A DNA stretch of 64,000 bases from NCBI GenBank assembly GCA_028826165.1, contig JAPDFW010000095.1, positions 95,001 to 159,000 of the forward strand, read 5' to 3'. The translations under genes were made by a program, and so were the position numbers. The notes under the pieces are model-generated. The model saw nothing but the letters and a program-made list of their open reading frames with translations. It did no database searches and was not told the DNA's origin. This stretch comes from Anaeramoeba ignava. Taxonomy: Eukaryota > Metamonada > Anaeramoebidae. Below, piece by piece: positions 11,719-23,232 of this stretch. Within the stretch, counting starts at the first letter, position 1; each line of letters opens with the position of its first letter.

Positions 11719-13503
11719 TTATTTTTTTCTTTTTTGGTTATTAAATTTCTTAATTAATAAATCAAATAAATTTGGATTTGTTTGATTTAATTGAAAATAA
11801 TCAATTCCAATTTGAATTTCATTAATCATTTCTTTTGTAATTTGAATTCCATCTTTAATTTGATTTGAATAAATCCAATATTCTAATATTTGAAATGATT
11901 TATTACTTAATTCACTATAATCTGTAACTTTATTTGAAGTATCATTTGTTACAGATAAAAACATTCCTCGATATAATTCACTTCTCATTATTAATATTAA
12001 TTTAGGAAATTTATATTGTTTTTCTTTTCTTTCAATTATAAAATCTTTTTCATTTTCATTTTCATTTTCATTTAAATAAATTTTTTTCATTGTTTCTTCA
12101 ATTTTTTCATTTGAATTTATAATTTCTTTAATTTCATAATATAATTTTGGATTTGTATCTTTATTTGAATAAATCATTTCAAATATTTGATTTGATTCTT
12201 TAATTGATTTATTTTGAAATAATTTCTTGAAGTTTTTCAATTTGATTTTTTCATCTTTTAATCTATATTTCAATATTAATTTATGAGCTTCAATTATTTC
12301 TCCATTTTCGGTTTTAAATGAAATATTGCAAAATTCTTTTCTTCTAAATAATTTTATCAAATCTTCTTCAAGATTGGAAAAATAAGGAGGAGAATAATAA
12401 AGAAATGAATTCCGAAATCCACAAGAAATATGATAATTGGAAATATCTTCATTAAATCTTAATTTAGGAAGTTCAATTTGAATTGGTTTTGTTTGATATT
12501 TTATATCTCCAGTTCCTAATTGACCAAAATCATTATCTCCAAATCCAATCATCTTTTTCTTGGAAGTTAAAATCAAAGTATGAGAATAACCAACAGAAAA
12601 ATCAATAATATTATCATTTTCAAATAAAGATTTTTTGATTTCAGTAAATTCATAAGTATCTTCATTTTTGCCAAGTCCATTAAATTTATGATCTCCACAT
12701 GAATAAAGTTTTCTTTTTTGTTTGTTTTTCCTTTTTTGATTTTCATTTTCAATCAACATTATTGAAAAAGATTCTCCAGATTGAATATCAATTATTTTGC
12801 CTTTTGGAATATTTTGGATTTTGGTTAATTTTTTGATTTGCCAATCTTTTCTTGATTCTCCTAATCCAAGTTGACCGTATTGATTATAACCGCATCCAAA
12901 TAATTCTTGATTTGAATTTAAAAGAAAAACATGATTTGAAGTATTTCCTGAAAATATTTTAGAAACATTTTTCATCATTAAAATTGGTTTTTCTGCTATT
13001 TCAAGTGTTTCAGAATCAAAACCAAGTTGACCAGATTGATTAAAGCCAATTCCATAAACATTATGATTTGAAGTTAATAAGTAAATTGAATAAGCACCAC
13101 AAACAATATCTTCAATTATTCTATCATTTTTATCTTCAATTAATGATGAAATATTGATAAATTCTTTTTTATTATTTGGATTTATATCTTCTCCTTTTGC
13201 AAATACATTTCCTTCTATTGTTAAAATAGCTTCATTTTCAATATCAACAGTTACTTTTTGAATATTTTCAATTTGGATTTTTTGAGGATTTTGTTTTGAA
13301 TCATTCCCTTTTAAATATTTAATTACTTCTCCATTTTCGAAAAGGAACACTGCTGAAAATCCTGATGATGAAATTTGTTTAATTTGTTTTTCATTTTCAT
13401 TTTCATTTTCAAATTTAATTTGAATTGGTTTTGTTATTTTTCTTGATTCGGTTTTTAAAAGAATTGGTAATTGATTTAAACCAAAAAATAAACTTTCATT
13501 CAT
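11719..13503 (-). CDS. RCC1-repeat protein with two divergent BTB-like domains, paralogue A (intact)
   Basis: A single-exon gene of 594 residues. The N-terminal two thirds carries RCC1 propeller repeats with typical G-x-N-x-x-GQLG cores (GIGFNQSGQLGFD, GCGYNQYGQLGLG, GFGDNDFGQLGTG). From about residue 380 follows a first BTB-like segment (FCNISFKTENGEIIEAHKL). At about 490-560 is a second (YKFPKLILIMRSELYRGMF, then SFQILEYWIYS). BTB domains commonly dimerise or recruit Cullin-3, and RCC1 blades bind partner proteins; a ubiquitin-adaptor role is inference. The ATG at 13503 starts MNESLFFG, which aligns with the starts of all four relatives. The NENEN tract near residue 33 is short here and varies in length between copies. 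It is the only copy besides C with an uninterrupted frame. Confidence 0.88.
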   Translation of the reverse strand: MNESLFFGLNQLPILLKTESRKITKPIQIKFENENENEKQIKQISSSGFSAVFLFENGEVIKYLKGNDSKQNPQKIQIENIQKVTVDIENEAILTIEGNVFAKGEDINPNNKKEFINISSLIEDKNDRIIEDIVCGAYSIYLLTSNHNVYGIGFNQSGQLGFDSETLEIAEKPILMMKNVSKIFSGNTSNHVFLLNSNQELFGCGYNQYGQLGLGESRKDWQIKKLTKIQNIPKGKIIDIQSGESFSIMLIENENQKRKNKQKRKLYSCGDHKFNGLGKNEDTYEFTEIKKSLFENDNIIDFSVGYSHTLILTSKKKMIGFGDNDFGQLGTGDIKYQTKPIQIELPKLRFNEDISNYHISCGFRNSFLYYSPPYFSNLEEDLIKLFRRKEFCNISFKTENGEIIEAHKLILKYRLKDEKIKLKNFKKLFQNKSIKESNQIFEMIYSNKDTNPKLYYEIKEIINSNEKIEETMKKIYLNENENENEKDFIIERKEKQYKFPKLILIMRSELYRGMFLSVTNDTSNKVTDYSELSNKSFQILEYWIYSNQIKDGIQITKEMINEIQIGIDYFQLNQTNPNLFDLLIKKFNNQKRKK

Positions 13504-13606
13504 TTTCAAAAAGAAAAAAAAATGAAAAAAATGAAAATGAAAAGAAAAAATAATGAAAAAATGAAAAAACGTGTTTTTAATTTTATTTTTAATTTTAATT
13601 TTAATT

Positions 13607-15382
13607 TTAATTTTTTCTTTTTTGATTTTTAAATTTGTTAATTAATAAATCAAATAAATTTGGATTTGTTTGATTTAATTGAAAATAATCAATTCCTCTT
13701 TCTAATTCTTCAATTATTTCTTGTGTAATTTGAATTCCATCTTTAATTTGATTTGAATAAATCCAATATTCAAATATTTGAAATGATTTATTACTTAATT
13801 CACTATAATCTGTAACTTTATTTGATTTATCTTCTGTTACAGATAAAAACATTCCTCGATATAATTCACTTCTCATTATTAATATTAATTTAGGAAATTT
13901 ATATTGTTTTTCTTTTCTTTCAATTATAAAATCTTTTTCATTTTCATTTAAATAAATTCTTTTCATTGTTTCTTCAATTTTTTCATTTGAATTTATAATT
14001 TCTTTAATTTCAAAATATAATTTTGGATTTATTATTCTGTTTGAATAAATCATTTCAAATATTTGATTTGATTCTTTAATTGATTTTTTTGAAATAATTT
14101 CTTGAAGTTTTTCAATTTCATTTTGATTTTGATTTAATCTATATTTCAATATTAATTTATGAGCTTTAATTATTTCTCCATTTTCTGTTTTAAATGAAAT
14201 ATCACAAAATTCTTTTCTTCTAAATAATTTTATCAAATCTTCTTCAAGATTAGAAAAAGAAGAAAGAAAAGGAGAATAATAAAGAAATGAATTATAAAAA
14301 TCACCACAAAGAACATGATAATTGGGAATTTCTTCATTAAATCTTAATTCAGGAAGTTCAATTTGAATTGGAATTAATTTATCTTTTGTATCTCCAGTTC
14401 CTAATTGACCATAAGCATTATATCCAAATGTAATCAATTTTCCTTTGGAAGTTAAAATCAAATTATGTTTATATCCAACAGAAATTTCAAGAATATCATC
14501 ATTTTCAAATAAAGATGATTTGATTTCACTAAATTCATAAGTATCGTTATTTTGGCCAAGTCCATTCCAATGAAGATCTCCACATGAATAAAGTTTTCTT
14601 TTTGGATTTTGATTTTCATTTTCAATCAACATTATTGAATGATAATTTGCAATTTGAATATCAATTATTTTGCCTTTTGGAATATTTTGGATTTTGGTTA
14701 ATTCTTCAATCTTTTTTTCAATTTTTAATTCTCCTAATCCAAGTCTACCTTTTAGATTACCACCACATCCAAATAATTCTTGATTTGAATTTAAAAGAAA
14801 AACTGAAGTTGAACAATTTCCTGAAAATATTTTAGAAACATTTTTCATCATTAAAATTGGTTTTTCTGTTTTTTCAAGTGTTATATAATTAGAACCAAGT
14901 TGACCATAATAATTTGAACCAATTCCATAAACATTATGATTTGAAGTTAATAAGTAAATTGAATTAGCTCCAGAAACAATATCTTGAATTATTCTATCAT
15001 TTGTATCTTCAATTAATGATGAAATATTGATAAATTCATTTAGATTTTTTGGATTTATATCTTTTCCTTTTGCAAATACATTTCCTTCTATTGTTAAAAT
15101 AGCTTCATTTCGAACACCAACAGTTACTTTTTGAATATTTTCTTCAATTTGGATTTTTGAAGGATTTTGATTTGAATCATTTTCATTTAAATATTCTATT
15201 GCTTTTCCATTTTCAAAAAGGAAAATTGTTGCAAAATGACCTGATGAAATTTGTTTAATTTGTTTTTCATTTTCATTTTCATTTTCAAATTTAAATTGAA
15301 TTGGTTTTATTATTATTTCATTTGGTTTATTTTTTATAAGTTTTGGATTTTTATTTCAAACCAAAAATAAAATTTCATTCAT
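13607..15382 (-). pseudogene. RCC1-BTB paralogue B, in-frame TGA at codon 9
   Basis: Counting from the conserved start MNEILF at 15382 to the stop at 13607 gives 592 codons in one register, but codon 9 is TGA. Compared with paralogue C, one T is missing from the run after ATTTTA and one A is gained a few bases later. The two small indels cancel and leave a short wrong-frame stretch that includes the stop. Everything downstream is a clean RCC1-BTB reading frame with the same blades and both BTB-like halves. The next in-frame ATG is not until 14851, inside the propeller. It is either a gene silenced at its start or an intact gene with two sequencing errors. Positions from about 13950 on are nearly identical to paralogue C, pointing to recent duplication or conversion. 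Confidence 0.7.
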
Positions 15383-15448
15383 TTTTGAAAAGAAAAAAAT
15401 GAAAAATTAATTTTAATTTTAATTTTAATTTTAATTTTAATTTTAATT

Positions 15449-17263
15449 TTAATTTTGATTTTTAAATTTGATAATTAATAAATCAAATAAATTTGGATTT
15501 GTTTGATTTAATTGAAAATAATCAATTCCAATTTCAATTTCATTAATTATTTCTTGTGTAATTTGAATTCCTTCTTTAATTTGATTTGAATAAATCCAAT
15601 ATTCAAATATTTGAAATGATTTATTACTTAATTCACTATAATCTGTAACTTTATTTGATTTATCTTCAGTTACAGATAAAAACATTCCTCGATATAATTC
15701 ACTTCTCATTATTAATATTAATTTAGGAAATTTATATTGTTTTTCTTTTCTTTCAATTATAAAATCTTTTTCATTTTCATTTAAATAAATTTTTTTAATT
15801 GTTTCTTCTATTTTTTCATTGGAATTTATAATTTCTTTAATTTCAGAATATAATTTTGGATTTATTATTCTGTTTGAATAAATCATTTCAAATATTTGAT
15901 TTGATTCTTTAATTGATTTTTTTGAAATAATTTCTTGAAGTTTTTCAATTTGATTTTCATTTTGATTTAATCTATATTTTAATATTAATTTATGAGCTTC
16001 AATTATTTCTCCATTTTCGGTTTTAAATGAGATATTGCAAAATTCTTTTCTTCTAAATAATTTTATCAAATCTTCTTCAAGATTAGAAAAAGGAGAAAGA
16101 AAAGGAGAATAATAAAGAAATGAATTATAAAAATCACCACAAAGAACATGATAATTGGAAATTTCTTCATTAAATCTTAATTTAGGAAGTTTAATTTGAA
16201 TTGGAATTAATTTATCTTTTATATCTCCAGTTCCTAATTGACCATAAGCATTATATCCAAATGTAATCAATTTTCCTTTGGAAGTTAAAATCAAATTATG
16301 TTTATATCCAACAGAAATTTCAAGAATATTATCATCATTTTCAAATAAAGATGATTTGATTTCAGTAAATTCATAAGTATTTTCATCTTTGCCAAGTCCA
16401 TTCCAATGAAGATCTCCACATGAATAAAGTTTTCTTTTTGGATTTTCATTTTCATTTTCATTTTCAATCAACATTATTGAATGATAATTTGCAATTTGAA
16501 TATCAATTATTTTGCCTTTTGGAATATTTTGGATTTTGGTTAATTCTTCAATCTTTTTTTCAATTTTTAATTCTCCTAATCCAAGTCTACCTTTTAGATT
16601 ACCACCACATCCAAATAATTCTTGATTTGAATTTAAAAGAAAAACTGAAGTTGAACAATTTCCTGAAAATATTTTAGAAACATTTTTCATCATTAAAATT
16701 GGTTCTTCTGTTTTTTCAAGTGTTATATAATCAAAACCAAGTTGACCATAATAATTTGAACCAATTCCATAAACATTATGATTTGAAGTTAATAAGTAAA
16801 TTGAATTAGCTCCAGAAACAATATCTTGAATTATTCTATCATTTGTATCTTCAATTAATGATGAAATATTGATAAATTCATTTAGATTATTTGGATTAAT
16901 ATCTCTTCCTTTTGCAAATACATTTCCTTCTATTGTTAAAATAGCTTCATTTCCCCAACCAACAGTTACTTTTTGAATATTTTCAATTTGGATTTTTGAA
17001 GGATTTTGATTTGAATCATTTCTATTTGAATATTCTATTGCTTTTCCATTTTTAAAAAGGAAAATTGTTGCAAATTGACTTGATGAAATTTGTTTAATTT
17101 GTTTTTCATTTTCATTTTCATTTTCATTTTCATTTTCATTTTCATTTTCATTTTCATTTTCATTTTCAAATTTAAATTGAATTGGTTTTGTTATTATTTC
17201 ATTTGGTTCATTTTTTATAAGTTTTGGATCTTGATTTCTTCCAAAAAATAAAATTTCATTCAT
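15449..17263 (-). CDS. RCC1-BTB protein, paralogue C (intact)
   Basis: A 604-residue single-exon protein with the same plan as paralogue A: RCC1 blades to about residue 395 (GIGSNYYGQLGFD, GCGGNLKGRLGLG, TFGYNAYGQLGTG), then BTB-like half one (FCNISFKTENGEIIEAHKL) and half two (KFPKLILIMRSELYRGMF). The N-terminal acidic tract is the longest in the family, about ten NE dipeptides from residue 34, encoded by pure TTTTCA hexamers on the plus strand. It is closest to paralogue B. Its start lies only 66 bp from the start of the divergent GPCR gene, so the two must share a promoter region. Expression and partner proteins cannot be judged from sequence. Confidence 0.88.
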   Translation of the reverse strand: MNEILFFGRNQDPKLIKNEPNEIITKPIQFKFENENENENENENENENENENEKQIKQISSSQFATIFLFKNGKAIEYSNRNDSNQNPSKIQIENIQKVTVGWGNEAILTIEGNVFAKGRDINPNNLNEFINISSLIEDTNDRIIQDIVSGANSIYLLTSNHNVYGIGSNYYGQLGFDYITLEKTEEPILMMKNVSKIFSGNCSTSVFLLNSNQELFGCGGNLKGRLGLGELKIEKKIEELTKIQNIPKGKIIDIQIANYHSIMLIENENENENPKRKLYSCGDLHWNGLGKDENTYEFTEIKSSLFENDDNILEISVGYKHNLILTSKGKLITFGYNAYGQLGTGDIKDKLIPIQIKLPKLRFNEEISNYHVLCGDFYNSFLYYSPFLSPFSNLEEDLIKLFRRKEFCNISFKTENGEIIEAHKLILKYRLNQNENQIEKLQEIISKKSIKESNQIFEMIYSNRIINPKLYSEIKEIINSNEKIEETIKKIYLNENEKDFIIERKEKQYKFPKLILIMRSELYRGMFLSVTEDKSNKVTDYSELSNKSFQIFEYWIYSNQIKEGIQITQEIINEIEIGIDYFQLNQTNPNLFDLLIIKFKNQN

Positions 17264-17329
17264 TTTTGGAAAAGAAAAAAATGAATTTTCATTTTTTCAT
17301 TTTTTCATTTTTTTATTTTCTAAAATAAA

Positions 17330-18975
17330 ATGGTTTCTCAAATAGTTATTATTTTAGATTTAGTTGGAGCTTTTCTTGGAATTTTTGGTTCACTTTCTTT
17401 TATTCTTTCTTTTATTCTTTTAAAAGAAATTAGAACACAATCTCGAATATTTATTTTGACTCTTTCAATATATAATTTCCTAATTGGGGTTTTTGCACTT
17501 TTGCCTGGATATAAAAACCAAACAATTTGCAAAATTCAATGTTTCCTTTTGGATTCCACTTTTCCAGCTGCTTGTTTTTGGATTTTTCAAATTTCTTTTG
17601 CTTATTATTTGCAAATTTGTAGAGGTTTTGATATGGAAAATTCTAAATTATTTTTTTGGATTTCATTTGTTACTATTCAATTAATTTGTTTTTTTTTGGG
17701 TGCTTTATCTTTATCAATTGGAACAATTTTTCATGGAAGAAGTTATTGGTAAAATAATATAAATAATTTAAATCAAATATTCAAATAATTAAATCAAATA
17801 TTTAAAATAATTTAAAATCAAATATTCAAAATAATTAAATCAAATATTCAAATAATTAAATCAAATATTCAAATAATTTAAATCAATTATTAAATTAAAT
17901 ATTTAAATCAAATATTCAAATAATTAAATATTTAAATCAAATATTCAAATAATTAAATAATTAAATATTTAAATCAAATATTCAAAAATTAATTAAATAT
18001 TTAAATCAAATATTCAAATAATTAAATATTTAAATCAAATATTCAAATAATTAAATATTTAAATCAAATATTCAAATATTCAAATAATTAAATCAAATAT
18101 TTAAATAATTAAATCAAATATTTAAAATAAATTAAATTCAAATATTTAAAATAATTTAAATTCAAATATTTAAAATCAAATATTCAAATATTCAAATAAT
18201 TTAAATCAATTATTAAATCATTTAAATCAAATATTTAAAATAAATCAAAATCAAATATTTAAATATTCAAAATAATTAAATCAAATATTCAAATATTCAA
18301 AATAATTTAAATCAAATATTTAAATTTAAAAAATAATTTTAAAATTCAAATATTTAAATATTTAAATCAAATATTCAAATAATTAAATAATTAAATCAAA
18401 TATTCAAATAATTAAATCAAATATTTAAATATTCAAATAATTTAAATCAATTATTAAATCAAATATTTAAATAATTAAAATCAAATATTTAAAATCAAAT
18501 ATTCAAATATTCAAATAATTTAAATCAATTATTAAATCAAATAATTTAAATCAAATAATTAAATAAAATAATTTAAAATAATTTAAAATGTTATAGGTGT
18601 TTTCTTTCAAATCGTAAACTTCACTCAATTCATTATGCCCTTATTTGGGTTTTTTTAGCTGCAACACCAATATTTTACACATTAGTAATTTGTAAAATAA
18701 GAAAGAAGGAAACAAATTATCCAAAATCATTTCAGATCAAAATGTTTTTTCTTGCTTTTGTTTATGTTTTCACAGAATTTTGGTTAACAATCAATAGAGC
18801 AACTCAAGATCAAGAAGAAAATAAACATGAAGAATCCTTTTTAGATTCAGCTCAAGCTTTTTTTTCTCCTCTTCTTGGTTTTTGGGATTTTGTTTTTTTT
18901 GTTTGGGGTGATAATTTTGTTTGGGCTCTTATTGTTTCTCAATGTTGTGGACATAAGTATACCCCTTTCAAATGA
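17330..18975 (+). CDS. Seven-TM G protein-coupled receptor, cAMP-receptor-like (two exons)
   Basis: Exon 1 is 17330-17748 and exon 2 is 18597-18975; the 848-bp GT-AG intron between them keeps phase and the total of 798 nt gives 265 residues. Seven hydrophobic helices can be counted: four in exon 1 (near residues 5-28, 40-60, 72-98 and 107-133) and three in exon 2. The segment CKIQCFLLD at the start of helix 3 and the RTQSRIFILTLSIYNF loop before helix 2 resemble the Dictyostelium cAMP-receptor/GCR (class E-like) family. Such receptors couple extracellular ligands to heterotrimeric G proteins at the plasma membrane. The protein has short loops and almost no tail after helix 7. It reads on the opposite strand to the RCC1-BTB array in which it lies, between paralogues C and D. 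Confidence 0.8.
17755..18590. repeat. Intronic AT repeat in the GPCR gene, unit about TCAAATATTCAAATAATTAAA
   Basis: About 40 irregular units built from TCAAATATT, TCAAATAATT and AAATATTTAAA fill the intron almost from donor to acceptor. Fewer than 30 non-repeat bases remain at its ends. Confidence 0.9.
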
Positions 18976-19065
18976 AATTTAGTTTATTTGTGTTTTCATG
19001 ACTTAAATGTTATGAAAGATCAAATTTTTGGAATTTCAATTTCAATTTTAATTTCAATTTTAATT

Positions 19066-20858
19066 TTAATTTTGATTATTAAATTTATTAATTAATAAAT
19101 CAAATAAATTTGGATTTGTTTGATTTAATTGAAAATAATCAATTCCTCTTTCCATTTCATTAATTATTTCTTTGTAATTGCAATTCTTTCTTTAATTTGA
19201 TTTGAATAAATCCAATATTCAAATATTTGAAATGATTTATTACTTAATTCGCTATAATCTGTAACTTTATTAGATTTATCTTCTGTTACAGATAAAAACA
19301 TTCCTCGATATAATTCACTTCTCATTATTAATATTAATTTAGGAAATTTATATTGTTTTTCTTTTCTTTCAATAATAAAATCATTTTCATTTTCATTTTC
19401 ATTTAAATAAATTCTTTTCATTGTTTCTTCAATTTTTTCATTTGAATTTATAATTTCTTTAATTTCAGAATATAATTTTGGATTTGTATCTTTATTTGAA
19501 TAAATCATTTCAAATATTTGATTTGATTCTTTAATTGATTTTTTTGAAATAATTTCTTGAAGTTTTTCGATTTGATTTTGATTTTGATTTAATCTATATT
19601 TCAATATTAATTTATGAGCTTCAATTATTTCTCCATTTTTGGTTTTAAATGAAATATCACAAAATTCTTTTCTTCTAAATAGTTTTATCAAATCTTCTTC
19701 AAGATTAGAAAAAGAAGGAGAATAATAAATAAATGTTTTATTAAATCCACAAGAAATATGATAATTGGAAATATCTTCATTAAATCTTAATTTAGGAAGT
19801 TCAATTTGAATTGGAATTAATTGATAAAAATATGTATCTCCAGTTCCTAATTGACCATAATAATTATATCCAAATACTATTAATTTTGAATTGGATGTTA
19901 AAATCAAAGTATCAATAAACCCAACAGAAAAATCAAGAATATTATCATTATTTTCAAATAAAGATGATTTAATTTCAGTAAATTCATAAGTATTTTCATC
20001 TTGGTCAAGTCCATTATATTGATAACTTCCACACGAATAAAGTTTTCTTTTTGGATTTTGATTTTGATTTTCAATTTCAATCAACATTATTGAATGATAA
20101 TATCCACATTGAATATCAATTATTTTGCCTTTTGGAATATTTTGGATTTTGGTTAATTTATCGATTTTTGTTTCATCTTTTCTTGGTTCTCCTAATCCAA
20201 GTTGACCATATCGATTATCACCGCATCCAAATAATTCTTGATTTGAATTTAAAAGAAAAACTGAAGTTGAACAATTTCCTGAAAATATTTTAGAAACATT
20301 TTTCATCATTAAAATTGGTTCTTCTTTTTGTTTAAGTGTTATATAATTAGAAACAAGTTGGTTAGATTCATTTGAACCAATTCCATAAACATTTTGATTT
20401 GAAGTTAATAAATAAATTGAACGAGTTACAGAAACAATATCTTGAATTATTCTATCATTTGTATCTTCAATTAATGATGAAATATTGATAAATTCTTTTG
20501 GATTTTTTGGATTAATATTTCTTTCTTTGGCAAATACATTTCCTTCTTTTGTTAAAATAGCTTCATTTCCCCAACCAACAGTTACTTTTTCAATATTTTC
20601 AATTTGGATTTTTGAAGGATTTTGATTTGAATCTTTTTCTCTTGGGTATTCTATTGCTTTTCCATTTTTAAAAAGGAAAATTGTTGAATAATTTCCTGAT
20701 GAAATTTGTTTAATTTGTTTTTCATTTTCATTTTCATTTTCATTTTCATTTTCATTTTCATTTTCAAATTTAAATTGAATTGGTTTTGTTATTTCAGTTG
20801 GTTTATTTTTGATAAATTTTGGAAATTGATTTGAACCAAAAAATAAACAATCATTCAT
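19066..20858 (-). pseudogene. RCC1-BTB paralogue D, one-base frameshift near the C-terminus
   Basis: The gene starts at 20858 (MNDCLFFG) and reads as a normal RCC1-BTB protein through both BTB-like halves. Near 19167-19175 one base is missing relative to paralogues B, C and E, where ACA CAA GAA ATA is expected. The frame therefore stops at 19164 after 564 residues. Restoring register carries the homology to TAA at 19066, adding the conserved GIDYFQLNQTNPNLFDLL end that all copies share. From 19066 to 20858 is 1793 nt, one short of a multiple of three, as a single deletion predicts. Losing about 34 residues after the second BTB-like half might be tolerated. A single-base assembly error is equally possible. 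Confidence 0.75.
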
Positions 20859-20883
20859 TTTTGAAAAGAAAAAAAATGAAAAA

Positions 20884-21221
20884 ATGAAAAAAATAATTTT
20901 TGGAATTTTGATTTTAATTTTAATTTTGATTTTAATTTTAATTTTAATTTTAATTTTAATTTTAATTTTAATTTTAATTTTAATTTTAATTTTAATTTTA
21001 ATTTTAATTTTAATTTTAATTTTGATTTTAATTTTAATTTTAATTTTAATTTTAATTTTAATTTTGATTTTAATTTTTAATTTTGATTTTTAATTTTGAT
21101 TTTAATTTTAATTTTAATTTTAATTTTAATTTTAATTTTAATTTTAATTTTAATTTTAATTTTGATTTTGATTTTAATTTTAATTTTAATTTTAATTTTA
21201 ATTTTAATTTTAATTTTAATT
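20884..21221. repeat. TTTTAA hexamer repeat between RCC1-BTB paralogues D and E
   Basis: More than 50 units of ATTTTA with scattered ATTTTG variants. It is open in reading frame over parts of its length as Ile-Leu dipeptides, but this is a by-product of the hexamer and no gene is called. Confidence 0.92.
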
Positions 21222-23232
21222 TTAATTTTGATTTTTAAATTTGTTAATTAATAAATCAAATAAATTTGGATTTGTTTGATTTAATTGAAAATAATCAATT
21301 CCTGTTTCTAGTTCATCAATAATTTCTTGTGTAATTTCAATTTCATCTTTAATTTGATTTGAATAAATCCAATATTCAAATAATTGAAATGATTTATTAC
21401 TTAATTCACTATAATCTGTAACTTTATTAGATTTATCTTCAGTTACAGATAAAAACATTCCTCGATATAATTCACTTCTCATTATTAATATTAATTTTGG
21501 AAATTTATATTGTTTTTCTTTTCTTTCAATTATAAAATCTTTTTCATTTTCATTTTCATTTAAATAAATTTTTTTCATTGTTTCTTCAATTTTTTCATTT
21601 GAATTTATAATTTCTTTAATTTCAGAATATAATTTTGGATTTATTTTGGAATTATTTGAATAAATCATTTCAAATATTTGATTTGATTCTTTAATTGATT
21701 TACTTGAAATAATTTCTTGAAGTTTTTCAATTTCATTTTGATTTTGATTTTGATTTTCATTTTGATTTAATCTATATTTCAATATTAATTTATGAGCTTC
21801 AATTATTTCTCCATTTTCTGTTTTAAATGAAATATCACAAAATTCTTTTCTTTTAAATAATTTTATCAAATCTTCTTCAAGATTAGAAAAAGGAGGAGAA
21901 TAATAAATAAATGATTTATTAAATCCACAAGAAAAATGATAATTGGAAATATCTTCATTAAATCTTAATTTAGGAAGTTTGATTTGAATTGGAATTGATT
22001 GATCATTTGTATCTCCAGTTCCTAATTGACCATAATAATTGTATCCAAATCCTATTAATTTTGAATTGGATGTTAAAATCAAAGTATGATTAATCCCAAC
22101 AGAAAAATCAAGAATATTATCATCATTTTCAAATAAAGATTTTTTGATTTCAGTAAATTCATAAGTATCTTCATCTTCATCTTTGCCAAGTCCATTATCT
22201 TCCCAGCCTCCACATGAATAAAGTTTTCTTTTTGGATTTTGATTTTCATTTTCAACCAACATTATTGAAAAAGCAGCTCCACATTGAATATCAATTATTT
22301 TACCTTTTGGAATATTTTGGATTTTAGTTAATTTTTTGATTTTTAGTTTTTTTCTTTTTGATTTTCCTAATCCAAGTTTCCCATATTGATTATTACCACA
22401 TCCAAATAATTCTTGATTTGAATTTAAAAGGAAAAACTACATAAGAACAAATTCCTGAAAATATTTTAGAAACATTTTTCATCATTAAAATTGGTTTTTG
22501 TGTTTGTTTAAGTACTATATAATTAGAACCAAGTTGACTAGATTCATTTGAACCAATTCCATAAACATTATTATTTGAAGTTAATAAGTAAATTGAAAAT
22601 CTTGAACAAACAATATCTTGAATTATTCTATCATTTTTATCTTCAATTAATGATGAAATATTGATAAATTCTTTTGGATTTTTTGGATTAATATCTCTTC
22701 CTTTGGCAAATACATTTCCTTCTTTTGTTAAAATAGCTTCATTTTCAAAACCAACAGTTACTTTTTGAATATTTTCAATTTGGATTTTTGAAGGATTTTG
22801 TTTTGAATCATTTAAATATTCTATTGCTTTTCCATTTTTAAAAAGGAAAATTGTTGAAAAAAAACTTGTTGAAATTTGTTTAATTTGTTTTTCATTTTCA
22901 TTTTCATTTTCATTTTCATTTTCAATTTCATTTTCATTTTCATTTTCATTTTGTTTTATTATTTGAATTTCTTTTTCTTTTTCTTTTTGTTTTATTATTT
23001 GAATTTCTTTTTCTTTTTCTTTTTCTTTTTCAAATTTCATTTTTATTGGTTTTAGTATTCCATTTTCAATTTGATTTTGATTTTGATTTTGATTTTGATT
23101 TTGATTTTGATTTTGATTTTTGTTTTGGTTTTTGAATTGAATTTTAATTTGAATTGGTTTTATTATTGAATCTTGTTCATTTTCAATATGTTTTGGGTAT
23201 TTATTCCAACCAAAAAATAAACAATCATTCAT
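21222..23232 (-). pseudogene. RCC1-BTB paralogue E, one-base insertion in the propeller
   Basis: The start at 23232 (MNDCLFFGWNKYPKH) and the end at 21222 fit the family, but the frame shifts at about 22430. There this copy has AAAAGG on the plus strand where all others have AAAAG. The upstream frame then stops at 22393 after 279 residues; the downstream part resumes in the other frame with NNQYGKLGLG and runs to the normal end. The span of 2011 nt is one more than a multiple of three, matching a single inserted base. The N-terminus is the most expanded in the family: a QN tract, two tandem KEKEKEIQIIKQ copies and an NE tract. It sits 255 bp from the divergent DUF4139-SPRY gene. It could be a real pseudogene or an assembly error. 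Confidence 0.75.

Noticed and set aside
15350-15382. TGA read as a sense codon in RCC1-BTB copy B
   Set aside because: Several intact genes here end at TGA exactly where homology ends (GPCR, TBC, WASHC3, RasGAP), so TGA is a normal stop.
20884-21093. A 69-residue Ile-Leu rich membrane peptide
   Set aside because: It is a pure translation of the TTTTAA-type hexamer between paralogues D and E.
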